A DNA stretch of 64,000 nucleotides from JANSWP01 sp041941305. Lineage in GTDB: Bacteria; Bacteroidota; Bacteroidia; Chitinophagales; Saprospiraceae. A model generated the notes under the pieces. The model ran no database searches, was not told the origin of the DNA, and saw only the letters and a list, made by a program, of their open reading frames with translations. Position numbers and translations under genes: made by a program. Shown here piece by piece: positions 26,894-33,863 of this stretch (positions are counted from its first letter, which is position 1; every line of letters begins with the position of its first letter). The stretch spans positions 1 to 64,000 of the forward strand of contig JBGTQJ010000015.1 of assembly GCA_041941305.1 (NCBI GenBank). The letters run 5' to 3'.

Positions 26894-27934
26894 ATGTACC
26901 ACAAACAATTTGGAGGAAAAGTCACCAATGCATTAATCGAACAATACCAGCAATCACCCAATTGGTATGAGGGTCGCTTTCACAACTTGGAAAAAACGGA
27001 GATGACGATTCCTCTTTCAAAAATACCAAGTGTCATATACAAGCAATTGAAGCAAGGAAAAGATAAAGAACCTCCAAAACCCCTAACCGTTTTACCATTT
27101 GATAAAAATGAATTTCTGGCAGCAAGCCCTTCCTCCAAATTTATCTGGTATGGACATTCCGCTTTAATGATGCGGATGAATCGAAAAAACATCCTCATTG
27201 ACCCTATGTTGGGTTTTAATACGACGCCAATCGCACCCATTTCCACGAAACGTTTTTCTGAAAACACTTTATCCCTGATTGACGATTTCCCAGAGATTGA
27301 TTTGGTCTTATTGACCCATGACCATTACGACCATCTGGATTATGCAAGTATTCAAAAACTGAAAACAAAGACCAAAAAATATTGGGTCGCATTGGGTCTG
27401 AAGAGACATTTGGTCGTATGGGGCATCGCACCGGAATTGATTACCGAGTTTGACTGGTGGGATGCAAAAACTTTAGGGGATATTGAGATTACCTTCACCC
27501 CAACTCGTCATTTTTCGGGAAGAGGTTTGACGGACAGACAAAAATGCCTTTGGGGAGGCTGGGCTTTCAAAACAGCAACAGAAAGTATCTGGTTTAGTGG
27601 GGATGGCGGCTATGGAAAACATTTCGTGGAAATTGGCACCCGTTTGGGTCCCTTTGATTTGGCATTCATGGAAAGTGGGCAATACAATTACGATTGGCAT
27701 CAGATTCATCTTTTTCCACATGAAAGTGTGCAGGCAGCCATTGACGCAGGTGTTAAAAAGGCAATGCCGGTGCATTGGGGTGGATTTGCCTTATCTTATC
27801 AGCATAACTGGAGGGAACCAGTAGAGGATTTTGTAAAAGCAGCCATAGATAACAATTTAGAATATGTAACCCCCAGGCTAGGTCAGCAGTTTACAAGAAA
27901 TTTTGCCGGAATGGAAAAATGGTGGGAACGGTAA
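26894..27934 (+). CDS. Metallo-beta-lactamase-fold hydrolase (NAPE-PLD/UlaG-like)
   Basis: 346 aa, no signal peptide. The zinc-binding signature LLTHDHYDHLDY gives H142, H144, D146 and H147; FSGDGGYGKHF and the late PVHWGGFAL supply further metal ligands. The motif WYGHSALMMRMNRKNILIDPML is typical of MBL proteins of the NAPE-PLD / RomA / UlaG-like group, which hydrolyse phosphodiester or amide/lactone-type bonds; the substrate here is not predictable. Cytoplasmic or membrane-associated. Probably its own transcription unit, because a strong inverted repeat precedes it. Confidence 0.85.
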   Translation: MYHKQFGGKVTNALIEQYQQSPNWYEGRFHNLEKTEMTIPLSKIPSVIYKQLKQGKDKEPPKPLTVLPFDKNEFLAASPSSKFIWYGHSALMMRMNRKNILIDPMLGFNTTPIAPISTKRFSENTLSLIDDFPEIDLVLLTHDHYDHLDYASIQKLKTKTKKYWVALGLKRHLVVWGIAPELITEFDWWDAKTLGDIEITFTPTRHFSGRGLTDRQKCLWGGWAFKTATESIWFSGDGGYGKHFVEIGTRLGPFDLAFMESGQYNYDWHQIHLFPHESVQAAIDAGVKKAMPVHWGGFALSYQHNWREPVEDFVKAAIDNNLEYVTPRLGQQFTRNFAGMEKWWER

Positions 27935-28031
27935 CCGCCCAATTCATTGGGCAGGCTGTATAGCCTCTTTTGTTAACTCAATTTATTGTGCAAGCTTTAT
28001 TGTTTCTTTGCCTGACCAATGAATTGGGCGG
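27935..28031. repeat. 97-bp element with 16-bp terminal inverted repeats
   Basis: CCGCCCAATTCATTGG at 27935-27950 and its exact reverse complement at 28016-28031 enclose 65 bases. It lies between the MBL gene stop and the first recognisable codon of the AraC remnant, so it looks inserted at the missing 5' part of that gene. Confidence 0.7.
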
Positions 28032-28308
28032 CTACAAATTTGGTGTTCCCAAAGTCAGTTATTGTGGCAAAGCCTTGAACATGTCTCCAAAGTATTTGAG
28101 CGATTTATTGAAAAAAGAAACGGGCAAAAATGCCAAAGCGCACATTGATGATTTTTTGATCAACAAAGCCAAAAACATTTTGCTCCAATCGACAGATACC
28201 GTCAGTGAAATCGCTTATGATTTGGGGTTTGAATATTCCCATCACTTTAGCAAGATGTTTAAAGCCAAAGCCGGAATGAGTCCAAGTGAATATCGTAGGA
28301 TGAATTGA
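27970..28308 (+). pseudogene. AraC-family DNA-binding domain remnant
   Basis: From about 28042 the frame reads a complete AraC/XylS C-terminal domain of about 88 residues: first helix-turn-helix ALNMSPKYLSDLLKKETGKN, then AKNILLQSTDTVSEIAYDLGF, and the closing SHHFSKMFKAKAGMSPSEYRR. The sensing domain is missing; upstream codons come from the 97-bp inverted-repeat element and offer only a TTG start. Either a 5'-truncated pseudogene or, less likely, a short domain that is still expressed. No partner N-terminal piece is nearby. Confidence 0.7.
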
Positions 28309-28791
28309 GGGACTGGTTATCTGGGGCTGGTTTGTGTCTTTTCTAATTCTTAAAGGATTACTACAGTTATTATCGAAACAGGAGGTTTGAGTTCAATGAA
28401 TTCATTTTCAACAACTTATCATCAAAACCTGTTAGGTTGTCCTAAAAAATAAGCAGAGAATCTAATAATACTAGCGGTTCTTTTGCCTAATTTCAACCTA
28501 ACAGGTTATTCGTAAGTAAAATACCTATTTTTTGCTCAAATCTCAACTTATCACAATCTTTTCCAACTATACTTAATACTGCAAAGTCAAACTAGCAAAC
28601 CAGCAACCAGTACCCAAAACCCAGCATCCAAAAAAGGAACTTTCCATAAGTTTAAGTAGTTTACTACCTTTCCGCCTGAAATATATATTTAATCAAAAAA
28701 ATTAAACAATTGTTTTTTATAATCAAATAATTGTTTTTATTTACCAAAATATTTTCTGCTTCGAATATAACAGCATAGAAAGCATCGCACC
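28309..28791. other. Intergenic region with 14-bp inverted repeat
   Basis: 480 bases without a gene upstream of the AAA+/vWA locus. AACCTGTTAGGTTG at 28426-28439 pairs exactly with 28494-28507 around 54 bases. A C-rich CAGCAACCAGTACCC stretch lies at about 28590-28630. The last 110 bases are very AT-rich, as expected for the promoter area of the next operon. Confidence 0.6.
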
Positions 28792-30063
28792 ATGCAACTC
28801 AAACCACTTGATGAAATAGCCAAAACTTCTATCCAGATACTCTTGAATGAACCATTCTATGGGCATTTCATGATGGGCATGCCGAAAGAGTTGACAGACA
28901 AAGTAGATACGGCTGCAGTGACTTTGATGAATCGACAAATGGTAAAGTTGGTTGTAAACCCCCGGTTTTGGGAAGAGCTGAATGAAAAGCATCGTTATGG
29001 TTTGATCAAACACGAAGTGCTGCATGTGGTGCTAAAACATTTGCTTGCGTACAAAAATTTCAGCAATAAAAATCTATTCAACATTGCTGCTGATTTGGTG
29101 GTCAACCAATACATTGAGCCAGAACAATTGCCAGATGGGGGACTCACCCTTGAGCGTTTTGCATACTTAAAACCGATGTATGGAATAGAATTGGAGCGCG
29201 ATAAGGATGTGGGTTATTATTATCAGCAATTAAAAAAAGTCCTGGGGATGCAACCCAAAATGCCCCTTTCAGCTATTATGGATATGATGGGCAATTCCGG
29301 AGATAAGGATGGTGATGGTCCAATTATTCTAACCGATTTGTTTTTAGAAGAGAATTCTGAACTCAAGCGCCATCAATTTTGGGATGAAATTGAGCAGCTT
29401 TCACCAGGTGAACAAAAGGTAATAGAGCACCAAATCAACAATGTCATCAAGCAAACGGTCAATCGCGTCAAGCAGAAATCCTCAAATTATGGGAATCTTC
29501 CTGCAGGTCTGAAAGAAATGCTGGATTTTATCTTGGAGGATATGCAAGCCAAATTCAACTGGCGGCGCATCCTTCGACTTTTTGCAGCAAGTAGCAACAG
29601 CACCTTTCTCAAAAATACGATTCGCCGATCGTCTAAAAGATATGGTACGACTCCAGGTATCAAAGTTAAGCGCCACAATCGGCTGTTATTAGCCATAGAC
29701 ACCTCCGGGAGTATTCGAAAAACAGAATTGGAAGAATTTTTCAGTGAAATTTATTTCATCTGGAGACAAGGTGCAGAGATATACATTGTTGAGTGCGATA
29801 CACATATTCACAAGCAATATAGATATAGGGGAATTCTGCCTACCCACATTCAAGGTGGTGGCGGAACGAGTTTTAATGAACCGATCAAATTTGCCAATGA
29901 AGAATATCGCCCGGATGCACTGATTTATTTTACAGATGGTTTTGCAGCTGTCCCGGTTGTCCCTGCCCGATATCCGGTTTTATGGGTCATCTCTTCACAG
30001 GGATTGAAGGAAGGGGATGGTATTTGGAATGAATTGCCGGGGAAGAAGATAAAGATGGGGTGA
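28792..30063 (+). CDS. vWA protein with HExxH metallopeptidase-like N-terminus (DUF2201-like)
   Basis: 423 aa, cytoplasmic. The N-terminal domain (about 1-160) carries LIKHEVLHVVLKH, an HExxH zinc motif (H74, E75, H78), with a conserved NIAADLVVNQYIEPEQLP segment holding the probable third ligand near D101; this is the DUF2201 N-terminal pattern. The C-terminal domain (about 295-423) is vWA-like: the MIDAS motif DTSGS (D303, S305, S307), the GGGGTSFNEP threonine loop, and YFTDGFA. The family pairs with MoxR-type AAA+ ATPases, as here, where the ATPase gene follows. vWA domains recruit substrates or partners to the ATPase. Whether the HExxH domain cleaves protein is untested. Confidence 0.9.
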   Translation: MQLKPLDEIAKTSIQILLNEPFYGHFMMGMPKELTDKVDTAAVTLMNRQMVKLVVNPRFWEELNEKHRYGLIKHEVLHVVLKHLLAYKNFSNKNLFNIAADLVVNQYIEPEQLPDGGLTLERFAYLKPMYGIELERDKDVGYYYQQLKKVLGMQPKMPLSAIMDMMGNSGDKDGDGPIILTDLFLEENSELKRHQFWDEIEQLSPGEQKVIEHQINNVIKQTVNRVKQKSSNYGNLPAGLKEMLDFILEDMQAKFNWRRILRLFAASSNSTFLKNTIRRSSKRYGTTPGIKVKRHNRLLLAIDTSGSIRKTELEEFFSEIYFIWRQGAEIYIVECDTHIHKQYRYRGILPTHIQGGGGTSFNEPIKFANEEYRPDALIYFTDGFAAVPVVPARYPVLWVISSQGLKEGDGIWNELPGKKIKMG

Positions 30064-30147
30064 GTTGTCGGGGTGCGGGGTGCGAGGTACGGGTTGATTA
30101 TCAACCACACCCCGCACCTCGCACCTCGCACCTCGCACCTCGACAAC
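30064..30147. repeat. Long G-rich/C-rich inverted repeat inside the AAA+/vWA operon
   Basis: It begins GTTGTCGGGGTGCGGGG and ends in several copies of CACCTCG and CGACAAC. The arms of about 37 bases pair with few mismatches around TTGATTATCAA. It fills almost the whole gap between the vWA stop and the ATPase start and could attenuate or stabilise the operon transcript. Confidence 0.75.
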
Positions 30148-30155
30148 ACAAAAAC

Positions 30156-31259
30156 ATGAACCATAACTACGTTTTTTACGGAATTGAAGCAAATGCACTG
30201 GAAGTCAAGAATTTTACAGAGCACATCGTAGCCAATAATCTTAGCGCAGAGAAGGCAGGTTATAAAAAAACGCCTGTTTGTATCTGGGGTACACATGGAA
30301 TCGGAAAAACCGAATTGGTACAGCAAATAGCGGAAGCCAATAATTACAAATGGTCTTACATCGCGCCAGCACAATTTGAAGAAATGGGGGATTTGGTGGG
30401 GATGCCTGCCATTGAAGATGGGAAAACCGTTTTCAGAAGTCCTGATTGGGTGCCAACAGAGGAAGGACCTGGGATTTTACTGATTGATGATGTGAACCGG
30501 GCAGATGACCGGATTTTGAGAGGGATCATGCAATTGTTGCAGAATTTTGAGTTGGTAAGTTGGAAATTACCTAGGCTTTGGCAAATCGTTTTGACCGCCA
30601 ATCCGGATGGGGGAGATTATTCTGTCACGCCTATGGATGACGCCATGCTGACACGAATGATGCATGTGACCATGCAATTTGATCCAAAAGCCTGGGCGAT
30701 TTGGGCAGAGCAGCATAAGATTGACCCTCGTGGTATCAATTTCGTATTGACCTATCCTGAAATTGCAGTTGGGAAAAGAACGACTCCCCGTTCACTGGTT
30801 CAATTTTTCCAAAGCATTCAAAATATCTCCAATCTCTCTGATGAATTGCCACTTATTCAGATGTTGGCTTCTTCCTGTTTGGATGAGGAGACGGTGACCG
30901 CATTCATCACCTTTGTACAGCAAAATTTGACCAAACTTGTCTCCCCGGAGAGGATTTGCAATACCAAAAATTTCAATACGGAGGTGTATCAACATATCCA
31001 GGGTATTGTGCAACAAGGAGTGTTGAGAGTGGACATCCTTGCTACATTGTGCACTCGATTGACCAATTATTTGACTTTGAGCAAAATAAAACCAGATGCC
31101 AATCAAATCAAAAACATACTGGCTTTCGTCAAAATGGATTTACTCCCCAATGATTTGCGTTTGTCTTTACTGCGAGATTTTGTGTCATCCAGCAATCCAC
31201 ATTTGAAAGCAATCACGTCAGATCCTGAGGTTGGGATGATGTTGTTGCAGAAAATGTAA
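30156..31259 (+). CDS. MoxR-type AAA+ ATPase
   Basis: 367 aa from the ATG at 30156. A longer frame upstream only reads through the inverted repeat and should be ignored. Walker A is GTHGIGKT (G45-T52), Walker B ILLIDDVNRA (107-116), sensor 1 lies in LTANP (N149), and DDAMLTRMMH supplies the likely arginine finger region. The C-terminal part is helical. MoxR ATPases act as hexameric remodelers together with vWA proteins, matching the gene just before. The LRR/BRCT gene follows 62 bases later on the same strand, so the three are probably one operon. Confidence 0.9.
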   Translation: MNHNYVFYGIEANALEVKNFTEHIVANNLSAEKAGYKKTPVCIWGTHGIGKTELVQQIAEANNYKWSYIAPAQFEEMGDLVGMPAIEDGKTVFRSPDWVPTEEGPGILLIDDVNRADDRILRGIMQLLQNFELVSWKLPRLWQIVLTANPDGGDYSVTPMDDAMLTRMMHVTMQFDPKAWAIWAEQHKIDPRGINFVLTYPEIAVGKRTTPRSLVQFFQSIQNISNLSDELPLIQMLASSCLDEETVTAFITFVQQNLTKLVSPERICNTKNFNTEVYQHIQGIVQQGVLRVDILATLCTRLTNYLTLSKIKPDANQIKNILAFVKMDLLPNDLRLSLLRDFVSSSNPHLKAITSDPEVGMMLLQKM

Positions 31260-31321
31260 AACAATGGGAGTAATATATCCTTGAATTGGCAAAATATGGA
31301 GGTTTCTCAAAATTATTCATC

Positions 31322-33619
31322 ATGGAAAAAACACCGCAGCTCAGCAAAGAAGAATATATCCAACGCATTCGGGAATTGCTTTGGTCGAATGACCCTATCA
31401 ATGACAAATTGGTGTTGGAAATCGTAAAGTATAACGAGATGTATGATGAGTTGATTCCCGATTTTATTGCGGTCGTATTAATCAAATCAAAGCATGAAGT
31501 ACAAAATGAATTTTATGCTTTTTTAAGAAAACACGTAGCTGATGAAAATAAGGAGGTTTTCCAAATGATATCCAGCTCCAAATTTAGAAGAAGAGATCCT
31601 TTATCTTCAGTTTTGGATAAATATGCCAAACACGCTTTTAACCAAATCTTATATACTGGGTTTAGAAGAGGAATTTATAAGCTTGAAGAATACTTGATGA
31701 TGGAAGATGGCACCTCTTCTTATCGAAAAGAAGTTTTTGAAAGATATTTCCGTAAAGTTTTACAAAACCCAAATCAAAATTTGGAATTTCCGGGCTTGAC
31801 AAAAGAAGAAATGAAAATCATGCTCAATCATCCTGAATTTCAAAAAAAAGACCCCAAAAGAATTACGATACATGGCAATAAAATCGTGGAAATCCCAAAG
31901 GAAGTTTTTGCTTTTCAAAATATTACAACCTGGTATTTTCACAATGTCTCTTTAAATCAGTTTCCAAAAGAACTTCTTCATCATAAAGCCTCCAGGCACA
32001 TTTATTTTCTCAATGTGCCATTCCAAACTATTCCTTCTGATTGGAGCAATTTGGATAAACTGGAAATCCTGTCCCTTCAGTCTTCAAAACTTCATTTTAA
32101 GGATTTGACATTTATAAATACACTCCCCAATTTAAAAGAGGTTGTGCTAAAAGGAAATTACTTGGAAAATCTTTATTTATTAATGACCCCCAGGAAGTTA
32201 CCAATTAGTAACTGGAAAGAAGTTCAGGAGCAAATTTGCTATCCCTTTAACCAATTTTTAAGCTTTTCCAGTGCGTTGTATCGTTGTTCTTCTCTACAAC
32301 AAATAGACAAATTCTATTTCTTTGATTTAGTTAAAGATTGCTCGGCATTAAAAGAAATACCAGAATTGTCAGTCAATGAAATTCTAAAAGCACTCTGTAT
32401 CAATTTTCCTCCTCTGCGCGAATTATGCCTTCATCGACTACATAAAATAACACAACAACAAAATGGTCTGGAATCCCTTGGGAAAAGCGCTAACCTGATG
32501 ATTCTGGGGAACACCTCCATGACAAAAACAGAGATTCGAAAAAAACTCAAGGGATTGGGAATAGGATATAGCACTTCCCTGTCGGATAAGGTAACACATC
32601 TTTTGATTGGCAAAAATCCAAAAATGGAAAAATACGATGCTTCCGGCGATTTCCAATTGATTACAGAAACTCAATTGCAAACCTACTTTTCGGAAACTCA
32701 ACCTCAATTCCTCGAAAAAGCTGCCGCTGAAGGCGAAAACCAAATGCAGGAAAATTTGCTTGGTTTTCTCAGAAGCCCGGAGCCTGCAAATGCGATGGTT
32801 GGGTTAGAAATGTTGAAATCAGGAGGTGTGCCAGATGATTTGCTGGAAGAATTACTGGTCGTTCAAAAAACTGCCTCCGACAGCAAAGTCCGGGCTACTG
32901 CCAAAAAACTGTTGGAAAGATATGCCCCAGAAGAATGGCAAGCCCTCATTCGAGATAAACAGCACTTCGCAGCCATCACTCAAAAAGCCAAAGAGCAAGA
33001 CCTCAATAACAAACTGAAAAAAGTGGCGAAACTGACTTCGCGGCACTTAGCAGCCATGCTTTCACTTGCCATGTTTAAGGTCCACCGACGGGGGCTTCGG
33101 TATATTTTGTACAGCTATAAAAAACCCCATGATTGGCGCACAAAAGCCTTTGAGGCAATTATGAAAAATGGACATCTGGATTATTCTGCTGGCTTGGGCT
33201 TTACCAATCTAAGAGACAGAGAACCTGTATCCCTTATTATCTATGGAATGAAATTACCCGCACTCTTCCCAGCCGATGCCCTGGACTATTTTGAGAAAAT
33301 CGAAAGTATCAATTTCCACAATTGTAAAATGGACAAACTCCATATCGGCATCGGGAAATTCAAAGATTTGAAACACCTCGATTGTTCCTGTAATGTCATC
33401 TCTCAATTACCTAAAACAATAAAAAAATTGGAAAAACTGGAAAGTTTGAATCTCTATGCCAATCAATTCCTTGAATTCCCGGAAGAAGTGGCAAAGTTGA
33501 AAAACTTGAAAAAACTGGATCTGCGCTATAATGGTTCTCACAATAGAGACGCAACAATTCCTTTGGAAATCCCTGCCGAAGTTAAAGCGGCTTTACCCAA
33601 CTGTGAGATTTTGGTTTAA
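31322..33619 (+). CDS. LRR-BRCT-helical repeat protein, third gene of the AAA+/vWA locus
   Basis: 765 aa from the ATG at 31322. In order: a helical N-terminal region (about 1-150); an LRR-like stretch at about 160-290 (IVEIPKEVFAFQNITTW; LDKLEILSLQSSKLHFKDL); a helical segment; a BRCT-like domain at about 391-457 (LMILGNTSMTKTEIRKKL, then VTHLLIGKNP); an alpha-helical HEAT-like region at about 460-545 (ANAMVGLEMLKSGGVPDDLL); a further helical domain; and C-terminal LRRs at about 665-750 (LKHLDCSCNVISQLPKTI; LESLNLYANQFLEFPEE). BRCT domains bind phosphopeptides or DNA ends. It resembles the repeat-rich partners (WGR/HEAT/LRR proteins such as E. coli MolR/YehI) found beside MoxR-vWA genes. Substrate recognition is inferred. 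Confidence 0.8.
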   Translation: MEKTPQLSKEEYIQRIRELLWSNDPINDKLVLEIVKYNEMYDELIPDFIAVVLIKSKHEVQNEFYAFLRKHVADENKEVFQMISSSKFRRRDPLSSVLDKYAKHAFNQILYTGFRRGIYKLEEYLMMEDGTSSYRKEVFERYFRKVLQNPNQNLEFPGLTKEEMKIMLNHPEFQKKDPKRITIHGNKIVEIPKEVFAFQNITTWYFHNVSLNQFPKELLHHKASRHIYFLNVPFQTIPSDWSNLDKLEILSLQSSKLHFKDLTFINTLPNLKEVVLKGNYLENLYLLMTPRKLPISNWKEVQEQICYPFNQFLSFSSALYRCSSLQQIDKFYFFDLVKDCSALKEIPELSVNEILKALCINFPPLRELCLHRLHKITQQQNGLESLGKSANLMILGNTSMTKTEIRKKLKGLGIGYSTSLSDKVTHLLIGKNPKMEKYDASGDFQLITETQLQTYFSETQPQFLEKAAAEGENQMQENLLGFLRSPEPANAMVGLEMLKSGGVPDDLLEELLVVQKTASDSKVRATAKKLLERYAPEEWQALIRDKQHFAAITQKAKEQDLNNKLKKVAKLTSRHLAAMLSLAMFKVHRRGLRYILYSYKKPHDWRTKAFEAIMKNGHLDYSAGLGFTNLRDREPVSLIIYGMKLPALFPADALDYFEKIESINFHNCKMDKLHIGIGKFKDLKHLDCSCNVISQLPKTIKKLEKLESLNLYANQFLEFPEEVAKLKNLKKLDLRYNGSHNRDATIPLEIPAEVKAALPNCEILV

Positions 33620-33649
33620 TCCTTCATTTTCTCATTTCTCTGTATTTTG

Positions 33650-33836
33650 CGGGTTGATGGGATGCGGGTTGGCGTGGAAGCGGGTTGTCGGGTATAGGGG
33701 TTGTCGGGTTGCGGGTATATCGGGTAACAAGGAAACGGAGTCTAGGACATTAATCCCATTTCCTCGCTAACCCACATATCCACATCCTCAACAACCTGAT
33801 CCCGCCAACCCGCTTCCCCGCCAACCTGTCAACCCG
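33650..33836. repeat. 187-bp degenerate G-rich then C-rich inverted repeat
   Basis: The left part has many GCGGGTTG / GTTGTCGGG words, the right part their complements (CCCGCCAACC, AACCTGTCAACCCG). The middle is mixed. It fills the gap between the LRR/BRCT gene and the peptidase gene and could form a very long hairpin. Confidence 0.7.
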
Positions 33837-33863
33837 ATCATTAAAAATTCATCCTAAAAAAGT

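Noticed and set aside
30060..30155. N-terminal extension of the MoxR ATPase
   Set aside because: The extra codons translate the inverted repeat and have no family similarity; the ATG at 30156 directly precedes the conserved part.
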